Source of the DNA: Pontibacter oryzae | Lineage (GTDB): Bacteria > Bacteroidota > Bacteroidia > Cytophagales > Hymenobacteraceae | Reading direction: 5' to 3' | NCBI RefSeq assembly: GCF_003576375.1 | Contig: NZ_QWGE01000004.1 | Coordinates: forward strand, 62,001-126,000 | Length of the DNA: 64,000 bases | Shown: positions 34,531 through 42,426 of the stretch, in pieces | How positions within the stretch are numbered: the stretch's first letter is position 1 | Layout: every line of letters starts with the position of its first letter | Notes under the pieces: model-generated | Told to the model about the DNA's origin: nothing | The model's database searches: none | Seen by the model: the letters and a program-made list of their open reading frames with translations, nothing else | Made by a program: the position numbers and the translations under genes

Positions 34531-36261
34531 TTAAAGCGGTATGGTAATCAGGTCTTGTAACTCGGTTTGCTGCCGTATTTCATCAAAGGAGCCGCTTAGG
34601 GCCAGTTTGCCGTTTTGCAACAGCAGGGTGCGGTGGCAAAGCTGCATCACATCCGGGTCGTTGCTCACAATCAGCACCGTCCAGTTAAACTCCGGGGCAA
34701 ACAGCAGGTTTAAAAGGCGCATTTTCTCAGGCTTTTCCATGCCTGCCCAGAAATCATCGATAATCAGGAGCCTAGGGCGTTGCACTAGGCTGCGGGCAAG
34801 TATGATTTTGCGTGCCACGCTGGCCGGCAGGCGCATACTGCCCCCGGTAAGGTAGGTATGCAGGCCATCAGGCAGGGCGTGCACGAAGGTAGTCAGGCCA
34901 GTTACCTCAAGGGCCCATACAATGTCCTGCATCGGCAGGTCTTGGCCCAGAGTAAGGTTATCCAGAAACGTGCCGTCAAAAACCTGCTCTTTGGAAATGT
35001 TGTCGCCCACCAAACTGCGCAGCGTGGCTTTGTTAATGTCGCGCAGCGAGAGGTTATTGTAGGAGATGCTGCCTTCATAAGACGGCAGCAGCCCTAGTAG
35101 CAGGTTAATCAGTGTGGACTTTCCGGAACTGTTGTACCCTGCCAGGCAAACCCGCTCGCCAGACTGCACATGGAAAGAAATATCATGCAAAGCCGACTTC
35201 AGGGAGTCGGGATACTGGTAGGAGAGATGGTCTACCTGCAGCTCCAGGCCGCGCTGTGCCACCTCGCGCAGGTCAATGCCCTTGGCTTCCTCAATAGGCA
35301 GGTCGGTTACCATGCCAATCTTGTCAACCGAGGCCAGTACGTCATACACGGTGTCAAGCTTCACTATAATCTTTTCGACCGCCGACATGATAAGAATGAT
35401 CACGATCTCAGAAGCCACAAACTGGCCGATGTTAATCTCCTGCTGCACTACCAGCACACAGCCCAGCACCAGCAAGCCTCCGGTTATAAATGTCTTGAAG
35501 CCCACAAAGCTGAAGTACTGCGTCATGAGTACCCGGAAGTGCTGCTTGCGCACACGCAGGTAGCTGCTCACGTAGGCATCGGTGCGCTGCATAGGCAGGT
35601 TGGTATGGCCTACCAGCTGGAAGGTGCTTAGCGAGCGGGCCATCTCCTGGAGCCAGGCCACTAGCCTATACTTGTACTTCGATTCTTCCAGGCTGGTCTT
35701 CACGCCTTTGTCGCCGGTCCACCAGAGTATAAGCACGAGCGCAAAAATCAGCAGCACGCCAAAGAAGATGAAGTATGGGTGGTACAGCGAGAGCAGGAGC
35801 AGGCCGAAGATGATCTGGATTACAGCCATCGAAAAATCAATCAGGATCTTTGCCATGCCTTTTTGCAACAGGGGCACGTCAAAGAAGCGATTCATGAGCT
35901 CAGGCGGATAATAATTATGGAGGGCTTCCTGCTGCAGGCGCGGTACACGGTACGCAAAATCGAAGGCGGTGCGGGCAAAAAGGCGTTGCTGGATAAACTC
36001 CACTAGCCAAAGCTGCATGACCTGCAGGCCACCCATCAGCAGCAGCGCCAGCACAATCAGCCCGATCAGCACCACTACCGAAACCGGAATCTCGCCGCTC
36101 GATACGAAGCCGATGATACTTTGTATGCCCAGCGGCAACGAAAGGCTGATAAGGCCGGCTGTGAGGGCGTACACATACATGTAAATAATTTCGCGCCGCT
36201 CCAAAGCAAGAAGCTGCAGGAAACGCTGCATGGGTGTAGGTTTTTTTAATTTAGCGCACAT
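34531..36261 (-). CDS. ABC exporter subunit with degenerate ATPase motifs
   Basis: A 576-residue half-transporter with an N-terminal six-helix exporter domain (about 25-300) and a C-terminal nucleotide-binding domain. Walker A is intact (GYNSSGKST, about 373-381) and the A-loop Tyr is present (LSYQYPDS). The rest is unusual: at the ABC signature the aligned residues are LPASV (in LPASVARKIILARSL, near 481) instead of LSGGQ; Walker B is LLIIDDFW (near 500), so the catalytic Glu is Asp; the H-loop position reads VSNDPD (near 533) with no His; and the Q-loop Gln is not in place (VGDNISKEQVF). As a homodimer both sites would be altered. It lacks a C39 peptidase domain. The gene lies between tetR and hlyD with three-base gaps. 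It may hydrolyse ATP slowly or use another mode. Confidence 0.88.
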   Translation of the reverse strand: MCAKLKKPTPMQRFLQLLALERREIIYMYVYALTAGLISLSLPLGIQSIIGFVSSGEIPVSVVVLIGLIVLALLLMGGLQVMQLWLVEFIQQRLFARTAFDFAYRVPRLQQEALHNYYPPELMNRFFDVPLLQKGMAKILIDFSMAVIQIIFGLLLLSLYHPYFIFFGVLLIFALVLILWWTGDKGVKTSLEESKYKYRLVAWLQEMARSLSTFQLVGHTNLPMQRTDAYVSSYLRVRKQHFRVLMTQYFSFVGFKTFITGGLLVLGCVLVVQQEINIGQFVASEIVIILIMSAVEKIIVKLDTVYDVLASVDKIGMVTDLPIEEAKGIDLREVAQRGLELQVDHLSYQYPDSLKSALHDISFHVQSGERVCLAGYNSSGKSTLINLLLGLLPSYEGSISYNNLSLRDINKATLRSLVGDNISKEQVFDGTFLDNLTLGQDLPMQDIVWALEVTGLTTFVHALPDGLHTYLTGGSMRLPASVARKIILARSLVQRPRLLIIDDFWAGMEKPEKMRLLNLLFAPEFNWTVLIVSNDPDVMQLCHRTLLLQNGKLALSGSFDEIRQQTELQDLITIPL

Positions 36262-36264
36262 AAG

Positions 36265-36957
36265 TTAGCGGGTAGTTTTATCGTCAATGGCAGAAAAAAT
36301 CAAGTGCTTTAAAAAGTCACAGGTAGCGGCTTCGGGCTGCTCATGGCCGTGCACGTCGGTGAGTGAGGGCAGATGCCTGGCAAAGAAAACCTGCTGGTGC
36401 GCCGCCTCCAGCATCGTGCTTACCAACGCGTGCGGATAGGCGTATGCTGGGTTCAGTTCCGATACAATCTCGGCAATACGCTTGCAAAGGCGTTTGTACT
36501 CGAGAAAGTAACCTTCCTTGTTATCGGCGTCCACTTCCTTGGTAAGGTATACTTTGGATGCCTCAGAAATAACAATGCGGTGCAGCGTGGCCTCATCAAT
36601 ATGGGTAGTGGCCGGGTCGTTTAAGTTTGCGCTGCTAACCACCTGTATAACACGGAGCAGACGCTTGCGCGGTGAGGCAATGTTGTTTGTCTCGAAGGTA
36701 ACGCGGTAATCCAGCCAGGCCCAGTACCAGGACACTAAGTATACCAGCAGCTTGTGCTTGTTCTCGAAGTAACGGTAAACAGATGCCTCCGTAGAGCCAA
36801 TCTCAGCGGCAAGCTTCTTAAATGTGAATTGCTCAAAACCAAGCGCATCAATCAGCGTTATACTTTCGGTGATGATTTTACGGCCCAGTTCTGTTGCTTC
36901 CGGCTCCCGCAAGTATGACCTGTGGTTCAACGAGAGCTTAATTCCTGTTGCGTACAT
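36265..36957 (-). CDS. TetR-family transcriptional regulator
   Basis: A 230-residue TetR-type regulator. The N-terminal helix-turn-helix is at about 25-70 (IITESITLIDALGFEQFTFK, LAAEIGSTEASVYRYFENKH), and the larger C-terminal part is the ligand-binding and dimerisation domain. It starts the exporter operon (three bases before the ABC gene), so it probably controls the operon and itself. A good operator candidate is the 17-bp palindrome at 37028-37044 next to its -7 box. It is unusual for a TetR regulator to be the first gene in line with the exporter instead of divergent. The inducer is unknown. Confidence 0.92.
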   Translation of the reverse strand: MYATGIKLSLNHRSYLREPEATELGRKIITESITLIDALGFEQFTFKKLAAEIGSTEASVYRYFENKHKLLVYLVSWYWAWLDYRVTFETNNIASPRKRLLRVIQVVSSANLNDPATTHIDEATLHRIVISEASKVYLTKEVDADNKEGYFLEYKRLCKRIAEIVSELNPAYAYPHALVSTMLEAAHQQVFFARHLPSLTDVHGHEQPEAATCDFLKHLIFSAIDDKTTR

Positions 36958-37003
36958 GCTTTGCTTTTATACTTGTTAGCTGTGACCTATTTGTTTTGTC
37001 GTG

Positions 37004-37044
37004 CAAAGATACACTTACTCTAGTGAATAATAGTATTGCTATTA
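37004..37044 (-). promoter_or_regulatory. Putative promoter and operator of the TetR-exporter operon
   Basis: On the minus strand TATCTTTG (plus 37004-37011) fits the TAnnTTTG box, about 47 bases before the tetR ATG. Upstream of it, centred near -33, is the perfect palindrome TAATAG-N5-CTATTA (37028-37044). A TetR dimer bound there would cover the -33 region. Confidence 0.5.
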
Positions 37045-37208
37045 AAAATGTTTAGAATACTTTGATTTTTTTATTTAAATCATGCTAAACTCTTTAAAAA
37101 GGCAGATAAAAGTTGGAGCAAAGGAAGTATATACGTGCCATACCAGAAGCGGTACAGCAAGAGAGGAAAGGGCAACAATAAAGCCTGCAGCAATTTAACA
37201 ATTAAGCG

Positions 37209-37216
37209 TACCTTTG
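37209..37216 (+). promoter_or_regulatory. Putative -7 box of the helicase promoter
   Basis: TACCTTTG fits TAnnTTTG and lies about 52 bases before the ATG at 37268. Confidence 0.4.
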
Positions 37217-37267
37217 CAGCCTGGCAGCACCGTAAGTATAGGTAAGCCAAGTATAAATACCAGCACC

Positions 37268-38533
37268 ATGAGATTTGAAGATTACCGCATCTCCGACGAG
37301 ATAAAGAAAAGCCTGAGCAAACTGGGCTTTAGGAAGCCAACCGATATCCAGTTTAAAGCTATCCCGCCGATTATGAAGGGTGAGGATGTGCTGGCCATTG
37401 CCCAGACCGGTACGGGTAAAACAGCTGCTTTTGCTATTCCGGTGCTTGATAGGATTCAGTTCAGCAAAAACCGCAAGCGCGGTGATGGCATTAAGTGCGT
37501 GGTAATGGTGCCAACGCGTGAGCTGGCCCTACAAATTACGGAAGTGTTTAACGAGATTGGCCGCGGCACGCGCGTAAATACTTTTTGCGTGTTCGGAGGC
37601 GTGGAGCAAGGCCCGCAGATTGCCAAGCTGGAGGCCGGTATTGATGTGCTGGTAGCCACGCCGGGCCGCCTGTTCGACCTGGTAAGCCAGGGCCACATAC
37701 AGCTGCATCGTGTAGAAGTGCTGGTGCTGGACGAGGCCGACCACATGCTGGACCTGGGCTTTATACATGATATCCGCCAACTGATCACGAAACTACCCCG
37801 ACAGCGGCAAACGCTGTTTTTCTCGGCTACTATTAACGAAAAGATCAAGGAACTGGCCTACTCGCTGGTGAATAAGCCCGTGCGTATACAAATATCCCCG
37901 AAAGACCCGGTAGCCAAAAGCGTGGACCACTCGGTGATGTATGTAGATATGGATGACAAGCGCTTTTTCCTGGAGCGAGTGGTAAAGGAAAATCCGGAGA
38001 AGAAGATATTGGCCTTTGTGCGTACTAAAGTGCGTGCCGAGCGCGTGGTGGCAGCCATGGAGCGCGCAGGTATTGAGGCCATAAGCATACATGGCGGCAA
38101 AGAGCAGAAAGACCGCCTGGATGTGATGCGCAAGTTTAAGAAAGGGGAGGTAAAGCTGCTAGTGGCAACCGACGTGAGTGCTCGCGGCATTGATATACAA
38201 GGGGTGGAGTATGTAGTGAACTACGACCTGCCGGAGCAGCCTGAGAACTACGTGCACCGTGTAGGCCGTACGGGCCGAGGCACTGAAAAAGGCATTGCTG
38301 TATCGTTCTGTAGCCCTGAAGAAAAGCCTATCCTGGACGAGATCCAGAAATACCTGACTAAGGATATTAAAGTACTGTCAGTTGATAAAGACGATTACGA
38401 GGCCACCATAGACTTCAGCGCTGCTGCCACCTATGATTGGAAAGCCCTGATGAAGGAAGCCGAGGAAACCGATGCCAAGGTAAAGGCTGCCAAAGCCAAA
38501 AAGGCTAAGGCAAAAGCCAAGAAAAAGAAATAA
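37268..38533 (+). CDS. DEAD-box RNA helicase, RhlE-like
   Basis: A 421-residue ATP-dependent RNA helicase. The ATG at 37268 (MRFEDYRISDEIKKSLSKLG) is preferred to the TTG at 37214. All motifs are present: Q motif KPTDIQ, motif I AQTGTGKT (about 45-52), Ia PTRELALQ, Ib TPGR, motif II LDEADHMLD, motif III FFSATI, motif V GIDIQ and motif VI HRVGRTGRG. The C-terminus is a short basic tail (about 402-421, nearly all Lys and Ala), which may anchor it to RNA or ribosomes. Such proteins in Bacteroidota are RhlE-like and act in RNA decay, ribosome assembly or cold growth; which of these applies is not shown. Confidence 0.94.
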   Translation: MRFEDYRISDEIKKSLSKLGFRKPTDIQFKAIPPIMKGEDVLAIAQTGTGKTAAFAIPVLDRIQFSKNRKRGDGIKCVVMVPTRELALQITEVFNEIGRGTRVNTFCVFGGVEQGPQIAKLEAGIDVLVATPGRLFDLVSQGHIQLHRVEVLVLDEADHMLDLGFIHDIRQLITKLPRQRQTLFFSATINEKIKELAYSLVNKPVRIQISPKDPVAKSVDHSVMYVDMDDKRFFLERVVKENPEKKILAFVRTKVRAERVVAAMERAGIEAISIHGGKEQKDRLDVMRKFKKGEVKLLVATDVSARGIDIQGVEYVVNYDLPEQPENYVHRVGRTGRGTEKGIAVSFCSPEEKPILDEIQKYLTKDIKVLSVDKDDYEATIDFSAAATYDWKALMKEAEETDAKVKAAKAKKAKAKAKKKK

Positions 38534-38550
38534 GCATAGCAATCTATGCA

Positions 38551-38592
38551 AAAAGGCCAAACCGGATAGCTTTGCGGTTTGGCCTTTTATTT
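38551..38592 (+). terminator. Helicase terminator
   Basis: A perfect 14-bp stem (38551-38564 with 38575-38588), a ten-base loop and a T-rich tail. Confidence 0.87.
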
Positions 38593-38754
38593 TTACAGGA
38601 AACTGGTTTTAAGGCATTAGAGCGCACTTTTTTACAATGTCATAACATAGGGTGTAGCTAAAAGGGTTGATTTTTTCGTATAAGATAGTACAATAAGTAC
38701 TAAGCATTTGTGCAGGCACCCAGCCAGCACTCAATTACGAAAGGAGTGTATGAT

Positions 38755-38997
38755 ATGAAAAGGCATAGAAGAAGTTCCACAGGATCAATATCTGATACCT
38801 GGAACTATGATTTAAGTTCAGCGGATGATAGCTTGGGGGCTACTAAAGGGTTTACCGACGGCGTAAGCCAAGAATTGTTGGACGAAGAGCGTATACTTCG
38901 CAAGCACAGGTTGGATAAGCAACAACAGCAAAACCAGACCTACCCAAGCTGCGACCTCTCAGAGCGCCCAACCGGTTATCCACCCAAAAAGATTTAA
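38755..38997 (+). CDS. Small hydrophilic protein of unknown function
   Basis: An 80-residue charged protein (start ATG at 38755) with an unusually strong ribosome-binding site for this phylum (AAAGGAG, about ten bases before the ATG). The sequence is basic at the start (MKRHRRSSTG), has a central acidic helix (GVSQELLDEERILRKHRLDK), a Gln run and a Pro/Lys-rich end. No signal peptide or membrane segment. I do not recognise it. It is flanked by the helicase terminator and its own perfect hairpin, which supports it as a real unit. Confidence 0.6.
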   Translation: MKRHRRSSTGSISDTWNYDLSSADDSLGATKGFTDGVSQELLDEERILRKHRLDKQQQQNQTYPSCDLSERPTGYPPKKI

Positions 38998-39055
38998 TCC
39001 AACCGATTTTACAAGCCACCAGTTTACCAAAGACGCTCAGTTTAAAAACTTTAAA

Positions 39056-39106
39056 AAAAGCCGAAGGGCTGCCACCTTACTTCATGTTGGCAGCCCTTCG
39101 GCTTTT
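39056..39106. terminator. Bidirectional terminator with perfect 19-bp stem
   Basis: Arms 39056-39074 and 39088-39106 are perfectly complementary, with A and T tracts at the base. It serves the small protein gene and the convergent reductase gene; the stem includes part of the reductase stop codon. Confidence 0.87.
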
Positions 39107-39638
39107 ATGCACCGGGTGTATAGGTGAGTTGCACAAAACCATTTTGGTAAGACTTGCTTTCTTGAAGCTTCAGGCGCGTTTCCGTGGCGCCAGGCGCAAA
39201 CAACGGAATACCATCGCCAAGTATAACAGGAATGCAGGTAAGTATGATCTCGTCAATCAGCTTGGCATTCAGAAACAGGGTGTTGAGCTGACTGCCGCCT
39301 ATCAGCCAAATGCCAGGGCCTGTTTGTTGCCGGAGGCGTTGTACAAATCCTACGGGCTCGTGCTGCACAAAACGCACGTGTTCTGTATCAGGGTGAGAGG
39401 AGCGGCTAAAGACATAGTTTGTTTTACCTTGATAAGGAAATGGCCCCTCAAAACCCAAGATATCCTGGTAGGTGTGGTTGCCCATCAGGGTGGTATCTAT
39501 CGTTTTCAGAAAGGAATTGTACCCGAAATCCTCTCCCGCTATAGTATATCGCTCATCCTGTAGCCAACTGGTGTCACCAGTAGGGCGGGCAATGTAGCCG
39601 TCTAAACTGGCGGCTATGTATAAGCTTATCTTTCTCAT
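39105..39638 (-). CDS. Dihydrofolate-reductase-fold protein (RibD C-terminal family)
   Basis: A 177-residue protein of the RibD C-terminal/DHFR-like superfamily, probably an NADPH-dependent reductase of unknown substrate. Family features are the opening ISLYIAASLDGYIARPTGD, TTLMGNHTYQDIL with a Gly-rich nucleotide loop, IWLIGGSQLNTLFL and the strand pair LIDEIILTCIPVILGDGIPL. It is not RibD itself (no deaminase domain) and lacks the Asp/Glu substrate contacts that define true DHFR. It ends the DUF2892-DCC-CNNM-reductase run; 13 bases separate it from the CNNM gene. Confidence 0.87.
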   Translation of the reverse strand: MRKISLYIAASLDGYIARPTGDTSWLQDERYTIAGEDFGYNSFLKTIDTTLMGNHTYQDILGFEGPFPYQGKTNYVFSRSSHPDTEHVRFVQHEPVGFVQRLRQQTGPGIWLIGGSQLNTLFLNAKLIDEIILTCIPVILGDGIPLFAPGATETRLKLQESKSYQNGFVQLTYTPGA

Positions 39639-39651
39639 GTTTATAAGTTAG

Positions 39652-40947
39652 TTATGTATGGCTTTCAGAAACCTCTCCCGACAGAATTATTTTATCTATG
39701 CGCGCGCCGTCCATATCTATCACCTCCAGCACGTGGCCATCCAATTTAACCTTATCACCGATGCGTGGCACCTGTGAGATGCGATGAAGTATAAAACCGG
39801 CTAGCGTACTGTAAAGTGCTTTGTTCTCGGGAATAAGCGCATAGCCTAGGTGCTGGTTTAGTTGCCTGACAGGTGTGATGCCGTTTATCAGCCGAGAGCC
39901 ATCTTCGCGTATAAAAATGTCTGGTTCAGTTGCCGGCTCTACATTCGGGATGTCCCCCACAATGGCTTCTAGAATGTCGTGCAGCGTAATTACCCCAACC
40001 ACGGCCCCATGCTCATCTACTACTATGCCCAAGTACTGCTTGCGCGCCCGGAACAGCCGCAGCGTGTTTACTACCAGCATATTCTCCGATACAAATACAG
40101 GCTCTTTTAAAAGCACACTTAGCTTAAAATCCTCCTTCCTCTCATAAGCCAGGAAATCCTTGGCCGAAAGCAAGCCTTCTACATGGTCTATCCTCTGCCG
40201 GCATACCGGAAACTTAGAGTGCGGGCTTTGGAGAATGAGCTGATGTATAGCAGGTGCGGGCATACTTACTTCTATCCAGTCTACGTTGCTGCGGGGCGTC
40301 ATGAGGTGGCTGTTGCGCTGGTCGTAAAGTATAAAAATGTTTTGGTGCAGTTGCTCTTCCTCATGCTCCAGCACACCCTCCCGGCCTGCAATGCGCAGCA
40401 TGTGGCGCAGCTCCTCTTCTGTTACCGTGTGAGCTTTGCCTTTAGGCTGGATGCGCAGTAACCGGATGATCAGATTTGTAGACCCGGACAGCAGGTGCAC
40501 CAAAGGGTATGTGATTTTTGTAAACACTTGGATGAAGGGAGCCACCAGCAAGGCCACGCCCAAGGTGTTGCGGAGGGCAATTGTCTTAGGAATCAGCTCG
40601 CCCACCACAATCGTAAAATAGGTGATCAGTATTACCAGCAGTGTGATGGAGAGCTGCTGTGCGTACGGGGCCAGCAAAGGGATTCTGCTTAGCAGCGGGG
40701 TAAATTTATCGGATAACGTAGTGCCGCCATAAGCGCCAGCAATAATGCCGATCAGGGTAATGCCCAATTGTATGGACGACAGAAAGTTTTCGGGATGCTG
40801 GTGTAGATCGAGTATCGTTTTGGCACGGGTGCTGCCTTGTGCGGCCTGATGCTCCACCCGGCTCTTCTTTACAGAAACCAGTGCAGTTTCAGACAGGGCA
40901 AAGAAACCGTTGAGGAGGGTAAGTATGAAAATGATTAGTACTCCCAT
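39652..40947 (-). CDS. CNNM/CorC-type (hemolysin-family) membrane protein
   Basis: A 431-residue protein with an N-terminal DUF21 transmembrane domain of about four spans (LIIFILTLLNGFFALSETAL, AKTILDLHQHPENFLSSIQL, LLVILITYFTIVVGELIPKT), two CBS motifs in the middle (MTPRSNVDWIEVSMPA; LNTLRLFRARK-like VVNTLRLFRARKQYLGIVVD, DEHGAVVGVITLHDILEAI) and a C-terminal CorC_HlyC domain (about 350-425). This family includes magnesium/cobalt efflux proteins and, in gliding Bacteroidota, GldE. It is co-directional with a DCC protein and a reductase. Ion specificity is not known. Confidence 0.9.
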   Translation of the reverse strand: MGVLIIFILTLLNGFFALSETALVSVKKSRVEHQAAQGSTRAKTILDLHQHPENFLSSIQLGITLIGIIAGAYGGTTLSDKFTPLLSRIPLLAPYAQQLSITLLVILITYFTIVVGELIPKTIALRNTLGVALLVAPFIQVFTKITYPLVHLLSGSTNLIIRLLRIQPKGKAHTVTEEELRHMLRIAGREGVLEHEEEQLHQNIFILYDQRNSHLMTPRSNVDWIEVSMPAPAIHQLILQSPHSKFPVCRQRIDHVEGLLSAKDFLAYERKEDFKLSVLLKEPVFVSENMLVVNTLRLFRARKQYLGIVVDEHGAVVGVITLHDILEAIVGDIPNVEPATEPDIFIREDGSRLINGITPVRQLNQHLGYALIPENKALYSTLAGFILHRISQVPRIGDKVKLDGHVLEVIDMDGARIDKIILSGEVSESHT

Positions 40948-41013
40948 GTGCTAAGAGGTTGACTGACTTAGTTATACTGTAGCGCAGGGGGTAGTTGTTA
41001 TACTTGCTTTCTG

Positions 41014-41460
41014 TCAGGCGTTCCTGAAGAACAGCCGCGTTAATTTGTAGAAAAAATTCCGATGGTTAGCCACAATGCGGTACCCGGCCTCTGCTAGCTT
41101 GCCAGCTAAAGGAATACGGTGATAAAGCCAGTGCCAAGTGCCATAGCCACTTAGTTGCAGTAATGCAGCCACGGCGGCGGCAGCGTGTAATGGCCGGCCA
41201 TAAACCGTTATTAGGTATACCGATTTTTTAAATTGCGCATGCCGGATGCCATAAAAGCCATCCGGCACTTCCTGATACGGAACATACTGTACCTTATTTT
41301 GGGTGAGCCTGCGCCAGCGCGATATCCAGTACTTGCAAAAGCTGCAGGCACCATCATACACCAGCGCAGGCAATTTAATTTTTATTGTGTGTGCTGATAC
41401 AGGTGGCGTTGCCGAGCTAGTTGCCATGCGTATCGCAGCCATTGTAGCCAACTGCAGCAT
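41014..41460 (-). CDS. DCC-family thiol-disulfide oxidoreductase-like protein
   Basis: A protein of up to 148 residues of the DUF393 (DCC1-like) family. The signature YDGACSFCKYW carries the CxxC-type redox pair, with a downstream YVPYQEVPDGFYGI and a conserved ALLQLSGYGTWHWLYHRIPL helix region. Its N-terminus overlaps the end of the upstream DUF2892 gene by up to 44 bases; Met-7 or Met-12 (plus 41442 or 41427) are alternative starts that shorten the overlap. Substrate is unknown. It may be translationally coupled to the DUF2892 gene. Confidence 0.88.
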   Translation of the reverse strand: MLQLATMAAIRMATSSATPPVSAHTIKIKLPALVYDGACSFCKYWISRWRRLTQNKVQYVPYQEVPDGFYGIRHAQFKKSVYLITVYGRPLHAAAAVAALLQLSGYGTWHWLYHRIPLAGKLAEAGYRIVANHRNFFYKLTRLFFRNA

Positions 41461-41611
41461 TAATAGGGCACCAGCGCAACATGCCAGTAAGTATAGGGAT
41501 CAGCCCCACTGCGGCTACAGGTTTAGAGTTATAGTAGGCACCCACCCCAAGCAAGGTCATGCCAGCCAATACGCGTACTTTCTGTTCAACAATTCCAACG
41601 TTGCATTCCAT
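41417..41611 (-). CDS. DUF2892 (YgaP-like) small membrane protein
   Basis: A 64-residue protein with two hydrophobic segments (VRVLAGMTLLGVGAYYNSKP, AAVGLIPILTGMLRWCPINA). The family pattern is clear: NVGIVEQKVRVLAG at the start and LTGMLRWCPINAAVGYNGC at the end, matching the inner-membrane domain found in rhodanese-linked YgaP. It overlaps the next gene, the DCC thiol protein, and both contain conserved cysteines, so they may act together in sulfur or thiol chemistry (inferred). Confidence 0.82.
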   Translation of the reverse strand: MECNVGIVEQKVRVLAGMTLLGVGAYYNSKPVAAVGLIPILTGMLRWCPINAAVGYNGCDTHGN

Positions 41612-41730
41612 AGCTTTTCTAATTAAAGTCTCAAAACAATACCTATTATACTTTACATACCTTAATTAGTTAGCATAGCCGCCAGGAATATATAACGTGT
41701 CTACAAGCCTGCGAAATATGCTGAAGGAGA

Positions 41731-41788
41731 TGTGGAATATTTCTACATTATGGGGTGCATCGGGACATAATAGAAGATATATTCCACA
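41731..41788. other. Long bulged hairpin in AT-rich spacer
   Basis: Arms TGTGGAATAT (41731-41740) and its exact complement (41779-41788) are extended inward by four more pairs (41741-41744 with 41772-41775) and six more (41747-41752 with 41766-41771), around a 13-base loop (41753-41765). No T tract follows. It lies about 120 bases before the small secreted protein gene. It may be an RNA structure or a relic of a small inverted-repeat element. Confidence 0.5.
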
Positions 41789-41908
41789 GTATATATAAAA
41801 TGTATTTATTTAATAATGGCTCTAAATCAGGTTCTTAAGCAAGGTTAGGTGTTTGGCATGGTTCTGTCATTATAGATTTTGACAATAACAATCTAGTAAA
41901 CAAGACCT

Positions 41909-42283
41909 ATGAAGAAAGCGACATTTTTTGCGGCAGCAACAGCCATATTAGGATTAACGTCAATTAATGCAAACGCGCAAGTGCAGGGCCAGGTGCAAGG
42001 CCAGGTAAAAGCACAGACAGAAGCTATAGAGCAAACAGTGCAGGATGTTAACCACCAGGTTGTAAAGCTAGAGGAAACACCTGAAGCTGTGCAGAACGCC
42101 CTTAAAAACGATGTATATAAAGACTGGACCGTTGGAGAAATCAGCAAGGTAGCTCCAAAGGAAGGCGATGTAAACGCTGAAGTAGTTTACGAGGTTAAAA
42201 TGACCAACGCCGCCGGCCAGACTGGTGTGGTTAGGATGAACGCCGAAGGCGGTGCCGCTACGACATCAGGAGAAAAAGAATAA
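41909..42283 (+). CDS. Small secreted protein of unknown function
   Basis: A 124-residue protein with a signal peptide ending ANA (ILGLTSINANA). The mature part starts with an imperfect Gln-rich repeat (QVQGQVQGQVKAQTE), then a domain (LEETPEAVQNALKNDVYKDW, EISKVAPKEGDVNAEVVYEV) that resembles PepSY-like or DUF2874-type small periplasmic domains in its pattern, but I do not claim membership. The C-terminus is low-complexity (GGAATTSGEKE). It is alone, with a hairpin-rich AT-rich spacer upstream and a terminator downstream, suggesting tight control. Confidence 0.75.
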   Translation: MKKATFFAAATAILGLTSINANAQVQGQVQGQVKAQTEAIEQTVQDVNHQVVKLEETPEAVQNALKNDVYKDWTVGEISKVAPKEGDVNAEVVYEVKMTNAAGQTGVVRMNAEGGAATTSGEKE

Positions 42284-42311
42284 CTGTGAACGTCATATAG
42301 TAAGCTGAAAA

Positions 42312-42338
42312 AAGCCTCACTTTGTGGGGCTTTTTTTT
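42312..42338 (+). terminator. Terminator of the small secreted protein gene
   Basis: An 8-bp stem (agcctcac with gtggggct, one G-T wobble) followed by eight T residues. Confidence 0.8.
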
Positions 42339-42426
42339 ATGGATTTACTTTCGGTCTATGTTTTTGAAAGGCACTTTTAAACCCCACTGGCACTTGCCTA
42401 TCTAACCACTACACTACCTTATCAAT

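Noticed and set aside
34531..36261. ABC gene as a pseudogene because of its missing motifs
   Set aside because: The frame is complete, the transmembrane part and Walker A are intact, and the operon spacing is preserved, so it is more likely a functional variant.
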